Shown piece by piece: positions 48,701 through 56,681 of a stretch of 64,000 nucleotides of DNA. Numbering within the stretch: position 1 is the first letter of the stretch; the number at the start of each line of letters is the position of its first letter. Made by a program: the position numbers and the translations under genes. The notes under the pieces are model-generated. The model did no database searches and was not told the origin of the DNA. It saw nothing but the letters and a program-made list of their open reading frames with translations. Source of the DNA: Nannocystis exedens (GTDB taxonomy: Bacteria > Myxococcota_A > Polyangia > Nannocystales > Nannocystaceae); contig NZ_NETK01000001.1 of assembly GCF_002343915.1 (NCBI RefSeq), forward strand, positions 4,412,001 through 4,476,000. Reading direction: 5' to 3'.

Positions 48701-48733
48701 TTCGGCTTCGACATCGCCCTCACCGAACCCTGA
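45701..48733 (+). CDS. Large GT-C/PTPS-related membrane protein with repeat-built linker
   Basis: Protein of 1010 aa. The N-terminal half is a multi-spanning membrane domain starting with ADHTVHLARAWLYGQQLASG, followed by WSPFWFFGFPLGELYPPLGD, as in PTPS-related and other GT-C-like proteins. A Pro/Ala-rich linker (about residues 238-378) interrupts the helices and contains four palindrome copies, each encoding a P-V-x-x-D unit. The C-terminal 500 residues have a soluble beta-rich domain and two late helices. It is likely a membrane sugar-transfer or polymer-handling enzyme, in the same cluster as GT2 and the methyltransferase. Confidence 0.75.
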   Translation: MTAARPRSPLVRLAVRTWPFALVTALGLWLLWPVPAGVMPLSADHTVHLARAWLYGQQLASGHLVGWSPFWFFGFPLGELYPPLGDLLVLAVRVLTLGLLDWAQAYALAFTLVFLLQGWALLRCGRALGLGPLAGVVAAALALLDAGAYREGGWIYTVTYGVWPQALSTSLAYWALAELALAARVREGMSPGTHHRHLALAALAAAAALLAHPMSLPMLALAAPLWLITVGLRGAGPGAASANPAAGSTAPRAPGNSAAPAPVTGQAAPRVAPPAAGTAQPVSGDTSAPLGADDAGPSVPPGAAADAEQPVLLDTPRAATPLGLPAAAVASASATAGASQPVPADIPPPALSPVPADTSPALTGAGGSARAELPPPCPLARRERLAGAALDLALALALGLGLAAWWLWPMTAHRGYMASYGWLYAPLDAMLRMLQAGQWTQLMAPAAGFTALLGLLFAAVRGSGFLRFLALLALVHWLLASTDVFWTLRLDRLSGGFSHIQYQRFLTAAKPGLFLLAGAVVGGLAVLTLRTWSKRPAAKAMALVTAASAAALLVWLARDATNLARRHGVGLVQVERVPGDPAFAAAYEQFLQWAAGARHGRPADWRIAVRTDRNAHWFMDSPVYTGTPIYKIGFTPGDNFVHKPESGSARVLDLAQARYLLTQGGSGSAQVASFGPLRVFERPNAAGIARIDGPGELLVEAADLQAGRVRVRVAGTAPDSRLVFHVAGYPRWDLSFRAGDGAPAETVPWIEVPVVGDGPSATPEQRLRGELRGGKALGDDGSEPTLIAAPARDGVFELRYARWRWFDAAGLLASLAALLACVSLVRSPRLVDRLRPLARRLAHPVVLVAVAAAAVLFAGLRWRAAAERERPLASARLADGRAAGTHARSGPLKTDMLIFPAVLADPRRPSEVILEDVAPGPALDAWFALDDDDAKQRRRGSYRVQIDARAPGSAAWTPLADFTAAHRPDRQRPRIPVPEDMQRAADLAVRITPSGEAPPRFGFDIALTEP
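46266..46279. repeat. Dispersed palindrome copy TGTCCCCGGGGACA
   Basis: Perfect 14-bp palindrome, one of the few read in the minority phase (M-S-P-G-T) inside the 1010-aa membrane protein gene. Confidence 0.75.
46543..46772. repeat. Four palindrome copies expanding a protein linker
   Basis: Copies at 46543-46556, 46630-46643, 46723-46736 and 46759-46772, all in the same codon phase and mostly preceded by CAACC or CACC. The peptides are QPVSGDT, QPVLLDT, QPVPADI and SPVPADT. The last two copies share an identical 14-bp core. Confidence 0.88.
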
Positions 48734-48953
48734 GAAGGTGTCGCGTCGAGCACGGCCCCCGGTCGAGCAAAAGTATGAGGGCCAGCAAGCGAGTCGAGGC
48801 CACGAGCGCGAGGTCAGCAATGCAGTAGCCTCGAGCGACGCGCGCGGCGGGCTGAGAACGAGCAAGCCGGTAGCCTCCACGCCGCGGGGCCCCTGCGCGC
48901 CCGTCGCTCCGCTCGGCCTCGCGCACCCCGCCGACTTCCGCTAAGCTGCGATC

Positions 48954-49526
48954 ATGCGGCCCGTCGCCCACGGCGCCACGCTCGCCGACCTGCTCGCCGT
49001 CGCCGACGAGAAGCCCTATTACGAGCTGCTCGACGGCGAGCTGGTTCGCAAGTTCGCCCCTCTCTTCCGCCATGGACGGCTGCAGCCTCGTCTCGCCGGG
49101 CGACTCATCGACCACTTCGGAGACGACGCCGCCGAAGGCGAGCCCGGCGGCTGGTGGATCGGCACCGAAGTCCACGTCGAGCTCGCGCCCGACGTCGTCG
49201 TCCCCGACATCGTCGGCTGGCGCATCGATCACGTCCCCGAGCCCCCGGAGGGCTTCCCGGTGAAGATCCGTCCGGACTGGATCTGCGAGATCGTCTCGCC
49301 CTCGAACCCGTCGCGCGACACGGTCCGCAAGCTCCGGCTCTACCACCGCGCCGGCGTCCCCCACTACTGGATCGCCGACCCCGACCAGCAGACCCTCACC
49401 GTGCTCCGCTGGCAGCCCGAGGGCTACCTCGTGGTGCTCACCGCTCAGCCGCCCGAGCAGGTCCGCCCCGAGCCGTTCGACGCCGTGGAGTACACCGTCG
49501 CCGCGCTGCTCGGGGTCGGCAAGTGA
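48954..49526 (+). CDS. Uma2-family (PD-(D/E)XK) endonuclease-like protein
   Basis: Protein of 190 aa. The N-terminus ATLADLLAVADEKPYYELLD then GELVRKFA, VVVPDIVGWR, WICEIVSPSNPSRDTVRKL and YHRAGVPHYWIADPDQQTLT are typical of the Uma2/DUF820 restriction-nuclease-like fold, with the PD...E-x-V catalytic pattern (PDIV, EIVSPS) intact. These proteins are common in cyanobacteria and myxobacteria and have no clear role. TAAGCT 6 nt before ATG48954 is a likely -10, so it may be leaderless. Confidence 0.9.
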   Translation: MRPVAHGATLADLLAVADEKPYYELLDGELVRKFAPLFRHGRLQPRLAGRLIDHFGDDAAEGEPGGWWIGTEVHVELAPDVVVPDIVGWRIDHVPEPPEGFPVKIRPDWICEIVSPSNPSRDTVRKLRLYHRAGVPHYWIADPDQQTLTVLRWQPEGYLVVLTAQPPEQVRPEPFDAVEYTVAALLGVGK

Positions 49527-50112
49527 CGCACCGCGGCGAATGAGCGGAGAGCCGCTCGGGCTCCATCACCACCTGCCCTTTCGAACATGTTTGTATAGCC
49601 ATACGAATCACCGTCGTCACCGCCGAGCGCGCGACGACGGCAGGCCCGTCTCGGCGAGCCCCTGTTCCAACCCTCGCTCCGGCCGGGGCCCTGCGCGCCT
49701 GCGTTCGCCCGCCCCGTTGTCGCGCTCCGCGACCTCACGCCCCGACCGCGTGATCGGGGCCACAGCCTCCCGCCTGGCCTGAAGGACAGGTCCTTCTCGT
49801 CCTCCTCCAGAACCTGCTGCCGGCCCCGACCGCCTGGCTCCTGCGAACTGGAGCGCCGCGGTCCCCCGCGCGTCTCGCAGGGGTGACCGCCGGGTGCTCG
49901 CCCGTATGGCCGCCTCGAGCTGCCGCTGCGCCGCGCGTGAGAGCGGGCGTGCGCGATCGTGCCGGGCCCGGCCGCGGGCCGGCCGGCCGCGTCCCTGCGA
50001 GGCGGGCTGGCCTCGCGTGCAGCGGGTGATAGCCTTCTCGGGCCGCGAGGTCGGCCTTTGCGTCGCGCCGCGGTTTACGCGACCATCTCCAAGCGTCCTC
50101 GCCGGAGGTTCC
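49527..50112. other. Long intergenic region
   Basis: About 585 bp with an imperfect palindrome (CACCTGCCC...GAACATGTTTG, about 49568-49594) and another repeat half near 49781. No gene with a ribosome-binding site is seen until the GTG at 50113. Confidence 0.55.
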
Positions 50113-51015
50113 GTGCGCCGAACCGTCGTCCTCACCGCCCTCGTCGCCCTCGCCATGCCGGTCCAGGCCGCCCGGGCCGACGACGACGATCGCCCCTTCC
50201 GCCGCGGCACCATCTTGCCGAGCTTCTCCCTCGGCGGCTCCTTCTCGCGCAACTACGGCGGCTCCTTGCTCGTCGGCGCCGGCGCCAGCTACTTCGTCGC
50301 CGGTGGTTTCGCCGTCGGCCTGCACCTGCGCAACGTCACCACCTTTTACTCGCAGTATTTCAAGGAGCAGGTCGGCCCCGACATCTTCGCCAAGATCCCC
50401 ACCAACGAGTTCAGCCTCACGCCCAGCCTCTTGTGGGTCATCTACCGCGGCGAGCGGGCCGCCCCGTACCTCTCCTTCGGCGTCGGTCCCGTGTTCCTCA
50501 ACAAGCAGCGCGGCGTGCTGGGCCAGTGGACCGTCGGCCCGGGCGTCATGATCCGCGCCGGCGGCTCGCTGTGGCTCGACCTCGGCCTCGGCCTCGGCAT
50601 GCGCTTCACCAAGGACCGCTGCCAGGACGCCTACAACTACCTCGACCCGATCACCGACTACGCCTGCAGCTTCACCTGGGGCTTCCGCGCCGGCCTCGTG
50701 TTCGGCCTCGGCGGCCGCCGCCAGGCCCAGCCGTCGCAGCCCTCGCCGCCGGCGCAGTACAACCCGCCGCCCGCCTCGTCCTATCCGGCGCCGGCGCAAC
50801 CTGGCCCGAACGCCAGCCCCCCGCCGGCCCCCGCCGCGCCGGTCCAGGCCCCGCCCGAGACCCCGCCGCAGCCCGCCACGCCCCCGCCGACGCCCGTCGA
50901 GACCCCCACGCCCGAAAATTCGCCCCCGGCCGCGCCGCCGCCCGCCACCACGCCGACCGAGACCTCCCCCGTCCCGCCCCCGGGCGAGAACCTGCCGGTC
51001 CCGCCCCCCGCCTGA
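50113..51015 (+). CDS. Outer-membrane beta-barrel protein with Pro-rich tail
   Basis: Exported protein of 300 aa. The GTG at 50113 has GGAGG 4 nt upstream, and the signal peptide (TVVLTALVALAMPVQAARA) is cleaved around residue 23. Alternating polar and hydrophobic strands (SFSLGGSFSRNYGGSLLVGA, LRNVTTFYSQYF, LTPSLLWVIYRGE, LSFGVGPVF, GSLWLDLGLGLGMRF) suggest an eight-stranded barrel. The last 95 residues are an extreme Pro/Ala/Thr tail, which is unusual behind an outer-membrane barrel and may reach the outside or bind peptidoglycan. Confidence 0.75.
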   Translation: MRRTVVLTALVALAMPVQAARADDDDRPFRRGTILPSFSLGGSFSRNYGGSLLVGAGASYFVAGGFAVGLHLRNVTTFYSQYFKEQVGPDIFAKIPTNEFSLTPSLLWVIYRGERAAPYLSFGVGPVFLNKQRGVLGQWTVGPGVMIRAGGSLWLDLGLGLGMRFTKDRCQDAYNYLDPITDYACSFTWGFRAGLVFGLGGRRQAQPSQPSPPAQYNPPPASSYPAPAQPGPNASPPPAPAAPVQAPPETPPQPATPPPTPVETPTPENSPPAAPPPATTPTETSPVPPPGENLPVPPPA

Positions 51016-51187
51016 GCCCGAGCGGCGGCACGCGTCCGGCTCGCGCCTCTGCGCTCGCCGGCCCGCGCGCCTGCGCTCCCCCTCCACCATCGGCTCGAAC
51101 CTGCGAGCCACGACGCCCCCGCCCTCTCGCGCCGCGCCCGCGATTCGCCGATCCTGGCGGCGTTGATCCGCCCCCACGTGCCCCGCG

Positions 51188-51193
51188 TAACGT
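51188..51193 (+). promoter_or_regulatory. Candidate -10 of DUF255 gene
   Basis: TAACGT ends 5 nt before the GTG at 51199. Weak match, but in the same position as in other genes here. Confidence 0.35.
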
Positions 51194-51198
51194 CGCCC

Positions 51199-52923
51199 GT
51201 GCCCGCTCGCCTCGCCGTCGCGCTCGCCGTCAGCCTCCTGTCCTTCGGGACATCTTGCGACAAGAAGCCCGCCGCCCCGCCGACCGCCGGGCCGGCCGCC
51301 CACGCCGAGACCGCCTGGCGCGGCTGGGAGCCGGCCTCCTTCGCCGCCGCCCGGGCCGAGCAAAAGATCATCCTCGTCGACGTGATCGCCAGCTGGTGTC
51401 ACTGGTGTCACGTCATGGACGAGGAGACCTACGCCGACCCCGAGGTCGCCGCGCTGCTGGCCGAGCACTTCGTCGCCATCCGCGTCGACAGCGACGCCCG
51501 CCCCGACGTCGCCGAGCGCTACGCCGACTGGGGCTGGCCCGCGACCGCGATCCTCACCAGCGACGCCCGCCCCGTGCTCGAGCTGCGCGGCTATCAGGAC
51601 CCGCGCGAGTTCGCCGCCCTGCTGCGCCGGCTGGTCGCCGATCAGAAGGCCGGCAAGCTGACCGGTCGCGTCTCGCTGCCCGCCCCTCCGCCGCGCGGCG
51701 GCGACCTCGTCGACCTGCGGAAGATCGCCAGCGACCAGCTCGACCGCACCTGGGACGACGCCCAGGCCGGCTGGGGTCGCAAGCAGAAGTACCCGCTGGC
51801 CGCCAACAACGAGTACAGCCTGCTGCGCGCCTACCTGTACCAAGAGACAGCCTGGCAGGAGCGCGGGCTCCTCGTCCTCGACCGCCAGTTGAACCTCATC
51901 GACCCCGTGTGGGGCGGCATGTACCAGTACAGCGTCCACGGCGTGTGGACCGACCCGCACTTCGAGAAGATCGCCCCGATCCAGGCCGGCGCGCTCGAGA
52001 GCTACGCCCTCGCCTACCGCCGCACCCGCGACCCCAAGTGGCGGGCCGCCGCCGGCGACATCGCCCGCTATCTTTTACAATTCTGGCGCGACCCCGACGG
52101 CGGCTTCTACACCAGCCAGGACGCCGACCTGCGCCATCCGACAGGTCGCAAAGAACCTGTCCTCGGGGACGAGTACTACGCCAGGGACGACGCCGCCCGC
52201 CGGGCTCTCGGCATCCCCGTCATCGACACCCACGTCTACGCCGACCGCAACGGCGCGATCATCCGCGGCCTCCTCTCGCTCGACGCCGTCGCCCCCGACG
52301 AGGCCGTGCGGGCCGCCGCGCTGCAGGCCGGCGAGCGGCTGGTCCGGACCCACCGCGACGACCGCGGCGGCTTCCGCCACGCCGCCGACGACCGCGGCCT
52401 GCTGCACCTCGGCGACCAGGTCGAGGTCGGCCGCGGCCTGCTCGCGCTCTGGCGCAGCACCGGCGACCCGAAGTGGCAGCAGCTCGCGCGTGGCGTCGCC
52501 GACTTCGCCCTGCGCGAGCTCGCCGACCCGGCCGGAGGTTTTTACGCCCACACCGTCGACCCCGCGGCCACCGGCGCCTTCGCCGAGCGGCGCAAGCCGT
52601 TCGACGACAACGCGCGGATGGCCCGCTTCCTCCTCGAGCTGCACCGCGGCCTCGACCACGACGCCGACGACCTCCCCTACGCCAGGGCCGCGGAGCTGGC
52701 GATCCGGGCGATCTCCCAGCCCGAGGCCGTGAAGGCGCAGATGCGCCAGGTCGGCGACTACCTGCTCGCGCTCGCCGAGCTCACCGCCACCCCGATCGAC
52801 ATCACCGTGGTCGGCCGCCCCGACGACCCGGCCGCGCAGGCGCTCCTGCGAGCCGCCCTCGCCTACGACGAGCCGCGCGCAACATCAGCCTCAGCGCCCC
52901 CGGCACCCGTTACCCCGACCTGA
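51199..52923 (+). CDS. DUF255/YyaL-like thioredoxin-fold lipoprotein, 3' frameshift
   Basis: Lipoprotein with lipobox GTSC at about residue 20. An N-terminal thioredoxin fold (ILVDVIASWCHWCHVMDEET; EHFVAIRVDSD) carries the CxxC-like C-H-W-C, and a long (alpha/alpha)6-type barrel follows (from about residue 165; RKQKYPLAANNEYSLL, GGMYQYSVHGVW, GGFYTSQDAD). The frame stops early at 52923. The expected family ending (KKPAAYLCTDTACSTPITEP) continues in the -1/+2 frame to 53036, so a small indel near 52874-52880 has displaced the C-terminus. The gene may be broken or the assembly may have one error in a GC run. Palindrome copies lie at 51239 and 52158. Confidence 0.82.
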   Translation: MPARLAVALAVSLLSFGTSCDKKPAAPPTAGPAAHAETAWRGWEPASFAAARAEQKIILVDVIASWCHWCHVMDEETYADPEVAALLAEHFVAIRVDSDARPDVAERYADWGWPATAILTSDARPVLELRGYQDPREFAALLRRLVADQKAGKLTGRVSLPAPPPRGGDLVDLRKIASDQLDRTWDDAQAGWGRKQKYPLAANNEYSLLRAYLYQETAWQERGLLVLDRQLNLIDPVWGGMYQYSVHGVWTDPHFEKIAPIQAGALESYALAYRRTRDPKWRAAAGDIARYLLQFWRDPDGGFYTSQDADLRHPTGRKEPVLGDEYYARDDAARRALGIPVIDTHVYADRNGAIIRGLLSLDAVAPDEAVRAAALQAGERLVRTHRDDRGGFRHAADDRGLLHLGDQVEVGRGLLALWRSTGDPKWQQLARGVADFALRELADPAGGFYAHTVDPAATGAFAERRKPFDDNARMARFLLELHRGLDHDADDLPYARAAELAIRAISQPEAVKAQMRQVGDYLLALAELTATPIDITVVGRPDDPAAQALLRAALAYDEPRATSASAPPAPVTPT

Positions 52924-53036
52924 AAAAGCCGGCCGCCTACCTCTGCACCGACACCGCCTGCTCGACCCCGATCACCGAGCCCGACCGATTCGATAAGAGC
53001 GCCGAAGCCTTCCTGCGCGGCATCGCCCGTCCCTGA
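52881..53036 (+). pseudogene. Displaced C-terminus of the DUF255 protein
   Basis: In the frame beginning AAC at 52881 the translation NISLSAPGTRYPDLKKPAAY leads into LCTDTACSTPITEPDRF and a stop at 53036. This is what the DUF255 family normally has at its end, right where the upstream frame drifts into an Ala/Pro tail. Confidence 0.7.
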
Positions 53037-53298
53037 GCCGCGGCCGCCTCGCCGATTGCGGCTGCCCCCCTCGAGTTCCCCGCCCGGCAACGCTCGCTCC
53101 TGAACGCGCGACCGCAATGCCGAATGCGGCAACTTCTCCGGCTCGGCATCACGGCGGCGCTCGCCTGAACCCGCGGCCGCCTTGCCGCTCGCGGCCACGT
53201 CTCCGGCACGGCGCTCGCCCTCTCATCCTCACCCCGATGCGGAAGTCGGCAGATCTAGGTCACAAGCCCCGGCTCCTCTCGCACCTCTTGGACCCAGG

Positions 53299-53304
53299 TA
53301 CAGT
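53299..53304 (+). promoter_or_regulatory. Candidate -10 element TACAGT
   Basis: Ends 8 nt before ATG53313 of the pectinacetylesterase-like gene; no Shine-Dalgarno site fits. Confidence 0.5.
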
Positions 53305-53312
53305 CCTGGGCG

Positions 53313-54623
53313 ATGTTGCGCACTCATCCGCCCACGATCGCCATCTTTTTGCTGATCGCAGCCTGCGGGGATCCCGGTGACCCGGTGACCTCCGCGAGCG
53401 AGGTCAGCAGCACCGCCGAACCCACGGGCACGACTGGAGCCAACGAACCGACGACGGAGCCCACCACCTCGGCGGGCAGCGAGTCCGCCACCGGCGACCC
53501 GACCGCGGGCGCCACCTCGACCGCGGGCACCCCCTCGACCTCGGGCTCCCTCGACACCACGGGCGCGGATTCCGAGACCACCGGCACCACCGGCGACGAG
53601 CCCTCGCCGTGGGACGGCGAGCCCTTGCCGCTCGAGCCGCCGGGAAGTTGGTCCTGGGTTCCCTTCCCCGACTCGATGTGCCGCGACGGTTCGACCACCG
53701 GCATCGGCGTGCGCTACGGGGTCGGCGACGACCTCGTCATCTACTTCGAGGGCGGCGGCGCCTGCTTCAACTCCGACACCTGCGCCCTCAACGAGCTGTG
53801 GAAAAATTTCGGCGAGTTCAAGTTCGACGCGTGGGCGCTGGGCATCGGAAAGGCCGGCATCTTCGACGACGACCCGCAGAACCCGGTGCGCGACTGGAGC
53901 TTCATCTACGTCCCCTACTGCACCGGTGACGTCCACGCCGGCGCTCGCGAGGACGTCGGCATCGACGGCGTGCTCGGGGCCCAGCAGTTCGTCGGCTACC
54001 GCAACGTCGCCGCCTACCTCGAGCGGATCGTCCCGACCTTCGCCGACGCCGGCCACGTGCTCGTCACCGGCAGCAGCGCCGGCGGCTTCGGGGCCGCGCT
54101 CAACTACGACCGGATCGCCGGCGCCTTCCCGGACAGCGCCGTCACCCTGCTCGACGACTCCGGCCCGCCGATGTCCGACCAGTACATGCCGGTGTGTCTG
54201 CAGCAGCTCTGGCGCGACCTTTTCAACTTCGACGCCACCTTGCCGGCCGACTGCGCCGACTGCTTCGGCGACGAGGGCGGAGGGATCTCCAACCTCGCCA
54301 CCTACCTCGGCGAGAAGTGGAGCGACCAGCGCCTCGCCCTGTTCTCGAGCGAGCGCGACGGCGTCATCCGCACCTTCTTCGGCTACGGCCTCGAGGACTG
54401 CGGCGGCGGCAGCTACACCGGCGAGGCCTTCGAGGCCGGCCTCTACGAGCTGCGCGACGAGATCCTCGGCGAGGGCCCCGTGTGGGGCAGCTACTTCGTC
54501 CCCGGCACCGCCCACACGATCCTCTCCAGCCCCGATTTCTATGCGACGGAGGTCGCCGGTGTGCCGCTGACCACGTGGCTCGCGTCGCTCCTGGCCGGCG
54601 ACGCGGGCCACGTCAGCCCATGA
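53313..54623 (+). CDS. Pectinacetylesterase/Notum-like lipoprotein
   Basis: Exported lipoprotein of 436 aa. The lipobox is LIAAC (Cys18). Residues 25-100 are a Thr/Ser/Glu-rich spacer typical of myxobacterial surface proteins. The alpha/beta-hydrolase domain has YFEGGGACFNSDTC, FIYVPYCTGDVHAG, the nucleophile Ser in VTGSSAGGFGAALNYD, an Asp in LLDDSGPPMSDQYMP and the final His in VPGTAHTIL. This matches the pectinacetylesterase family, whose relatives remove acetyl or acyl groups from polysaccharides or proteins. It likely acts on surrounding biomass. The tRNA-Phe gene follows on the other strand. Confidence 0.88.
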   Translation: MLRTHPPTIAIFLLIAACGDPGDPVTSASEVSSTAEPTGTTGANEPTTEPTTSAGSESATGDPTAGATSTAGTPSTSGSLDTTGADSETTGTTGDEPSPWDGEPLPLEPPGSWSWVPFPDSMCRDGSTTGIGVRYGVGDDLVIYFEGGGACFNSDTCALNELWKNFGEFKFDAWALGIGKAGIFDDDPQNPVRDWSFIYVPYCTGDVHAGAREDVGIDGVLGAQQFVGYRNVAAYLERIVPTFADAGHVLVTGSSAGGFGAALNYDRIAGAFPDSAVTLLDDSGPPMSDQYMPVCLQQLWRDLFNFDATLPADCADCFGDEGGGISNLATYLGEKWSDQRLALFSSERDGVIRTFFGYGLEDCGGGSYTGEAFEAGLYELRDEILGEGPVWGSYFVPGTAHTILSSPDFYATEVAGVPLTTWLASLLAGDAGHVSP

Positions 54624-54665
54624 GACGTGACTGCCCGGCGGCGCGGACCCTCCGCGCCGCGTTCA

Positions 54666-54714
54666 CGAATGCACATACTCTCGGCCGCGTTCGCGGCGGC
54701 ACAATGTGCATTCG
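54666..54714. repeat. Inverted repeat just past tRNA-Phe
   Basis: Perfect 11-bp arms CGAATGCACAT (54666-54676) and ATGTGCATTCG (54704-54714), with a nested hairpin GCCGCG-TT-CGCGGC (54684-54697). It begins 9 nt beyond the tRNA 3' end on the minus strand and could end the transcript or guide 3' processing. No U-tract follows. Confidence 0.7.
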
Positions 54715-54722
54715 CAAGCCAA

Positions 54723-54795
54723 TGCCCAGAGTTGGACTCGAACCAACCCCTCTCCGTCTTCAGCGGAGTGCTTCCACCCGGTTAGCTTTCTGGGC
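54723..54795 (-). tRNA. tRNA-Phe (GAA)
   Basis: 73 nt. The 7-bp acceptor stem is GCCCAGA/TCTGGGC. The anticodon arm CTCCG-CTGAAGA-CGGAG carries anticodon GAA (plus strand 54759-54761) and U33, and the T arm is GTTGG-TTCGAGT-CCAAC. The D arm is short and irregular (GCT/AGC with GGG in the loop), and position 8 is A instead of the usual U. CCA is not encoded. Probably the main Phe tRNA, though the odd residues deserve checking. Confidence 0.88.
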
Positions 54796-55099
54796 GCTGA
54801 TACGCACCGCTGCGACGGCCTGCACGGCTCGCGGCCGCCGGCAGGCGGGAACGAGCCGGGGACAGGCCGGAGCGCACGCCAGGGCGGCTCCGGGGCCCGG
54901 ATCCGACCTGGCTACATAAACAGCGCCGGGAGCAGGGACAGCGCCATCGCCACCTGGCGCGCGGCGCGGGGCCGCGGGCGGGGGTCGAGCTGTCGGGTCG
55001 CCTGCATGGTGAAAAGAGGTATAGAACGACTCGCCGCGATTGTCAACAGTACGCGACGCACGAATCGCGCCCGCCGGCCCGCGCGGACGCGCCCCGTGT
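54796..55099. other. Leader region between promoter and tRNA
   Basis: About 300 bp. A 31-codon open frame (54912-55007, minus) lies between the promoter at 55018-55046 and the tRNA. It has no ribosome-binding site and is probably not a gene. The tRNA precursor would have a leader of about 215 nt. Confidence 0.45.
55018..55046 (-). promoter_or_regulatory. Sigma70-like promoter upstream of tRNA-Phe
   Basis: Minus strand TTGACA (55041-55046), 17-bp spacer, TATACC (55018-55023). A canonical spacing with a perfect -35 box in otherwise GC-rich DNA; the best match in the window. It points toward the tRNA. Confidence 0.8.
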
Positions 55100-56500
55100 T
55101 CAAGCATCGTCGGCCGCGTCCTCCATCGCATTGCGATAGAGGCCCAGGCGCTTCAGCGCCTTGACGAACCCGCTGCGGTCCATGCCCGCGAGCTCGGCCG
55201 CGCGGTTGATCCACCCGCGCCGGGTCCCGACCCGCTGCATCAGCGCCTTGAAGTACTCGCGCTGGAACCCGACCTGCGCCTCGTCCCAGCGCAGCGACAG
55301 CAGCGGCGAGGCGTCGAGGCGGTCGCGCCGGGCCGCCTCGCTCGGGCCGAGGTGGAGGTCGCGCACGTCGATCGTCGGCCCCGGCGTCAGCTGGGCCGCG
55401 CACTCGATCACCAGCTTGAGCTGGCGGACGTTGCCCGGCCACTGCGCCGCGCGCAGGGCGTCGCGCGCCGCGGCCGTCAATTGCTTCGGCGGCACCCCGA
55501 GCGACTGGCCCATCGCCCGCAGGAACCGGTCCGCCAGCAGCACCACGTCGTCGCCGCGTTCGCGCAGGCTCGGCAGCGCGATGTGCTTGCCGTACACGCG
55601 GAAGTAGAGGTCGCTGCGGAACCGGCCGTCGCTGACCATCTGCTGCAGGTCGCGGTTGGTCGCGCAGATCACCCGCACGTCGACCTTGCGCACCTTGTTG
55701 CGCTCGTTGAAGCGCGTCACCTCGCCGCGCTCGAGCACCCGCAGCAGCTTCGGCTGCAGGTCGAGCGGCAGCTCGCCGAGCTCGTCGAGGAACAGCGTGC
55801 CGCGGTGCGCCTGCTCGAACACCCCCGGCTGCTCCGGCGCCGCGTGGGTGAACGCCCCGCGGCCGTAGCCGAGCACGATCGCCTCCGCCAGCTCGCGCGG
55901 CACCGTGCTGCAGTCGAGCACCACGAACGGCTGCTGCGCCCGCTCCGAACGGTCGTGCAGCCCGCGGGCGACCAGCTCCTTGCCGGTGCCCGTCTCCCCG
56001 GTGATCAGCACCCGCAGCGCGCTCGACGGCATCGCCGCCACGCGCTCGAGCTCGTCGAACAGCTCGCGCATCTCCGGGCACCAGCCGTACAGCTCGCCGA
56101 AGTGGTCCTTCGCCGACAGCGGCACCACCACCCGCTCGGCGGCCGTCAGCTGCAGCTCCGTCTCACCGACGCGGAACACCGTGTCGAGCTCGATGATCGC
56201 CTCGCGGACGCGCACCTCGTGGACGTACACCCCGTTGGTGCTGCCGAGGTCGCGCAGCACCGCCCCGGCCGGCTCGAAGTGCAGCGAGAAGTGGACCCCG
56301 CTGATCTGGTCGTCGTCGCGCAGGACCACGTCGCAGGTCTCGCTGCGGCCGCCGCGGATCGGCTGCCCCCGGCTGATCGGGACCTGCACCACCCGGCCCG
56401 CGGCCGGCCCGCGGACCACCTTGAGGCTGATGCGGCCCAGGCGCTCGTAGCCGCCGCCGCCGCGGGCGACCGCACGAGTCGGGGTGTCGTCCTCCTCCAT
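55100..56500 (-). CDS. FHA-domain sigma54-dependent transcriptional activator
   Basis: Protein of 466 aa. The N-terminal FHA domain (about residues 45-110; GGRSETCDVVLRDDDQISGV and RDLGSTNGVYVHE) binds phosphothreonine, probably from a Ser/Thr kinase. The central AAA+ domain has GETGTGKE (Walker A), GAFTHA where GAFTGA is usual, GTLFLDELGE (Walker B), VRVICATNRDL and the sensor II WPGNVRQLK. A C-terminal Fis-type helix-turn-helix (INRAAELAGMDRSGFVKALK) binds DNA. The Gly-to-His change in the sigma54-contact loop is unusual. It likely links kinase signalling to sigma54 promoters. Confidence 0.93.
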   Translation of the reverse strand: MEEDDTPTRAVARGGGGYERLGRISLKVVRGPAAGRVVQVPISRGQPIRGGRSETCDVVLRDDDQISGVHFSLHFEPAGAVLRDLGSTNGVYVHEVRVREAIIELDTVFRVGETELQLTAAERVVVPLSAKDHFGELYGWCPEMRELFDELERVAAMPSSALRVLITGETGTGKELVARGLHDRSERAQQPFVVLDCSTVPRELAEAIVLGYGRGAFTHAAPEQPGVFEQAHRGTLFLDELGELPLDLQPKLLRVLERGEVTRFNERNKVRKVDVRVICATNRDLQQMVSDGRFRSDLYFRVYGKHIALPSLRERGDDVVLLADRFLRAMGQSLGVPPKQLTAAARDALRAAQWPGNVRQLKLVIECAAQLTPGPTIDVRDLHLGPSEAARRDRLDASPLLSLRWDEAQVGFQREYFKALMQRVGTRRGWINRAAELAGMDRSGFVKALKRLGLYRNAMEDAADDA

Positions 56501-56681
56501 TTTCGCACCGATCGCACGGCCCGCCGCGAGCTGTCAAACACCCCGCCTTGCGCGCCCTGCAGTCCGCAAAGCGGCCTGAAGTCCCCGGAACCCGGGCCCC
56601 ACGCCGCCGGCAACCCGTTGATTTTCAATGAGATGAGTCCGCGGCGCATCGATTGCTCCCTGGGATGGGCGCGAGGAACCG

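Noticed and set aside
49735..51960. 741-codon minus-strand frame
   Set aside because: Crosses the barrel gene and DUF255 gene antisense; Gly/Arg/Asp-rich, no start signal.
54912..55007. 31-codon frame upstream of the tRNA
   Set aside because: No ribosome-binding site and no sensible sequence; likely part of the tRNA leader.
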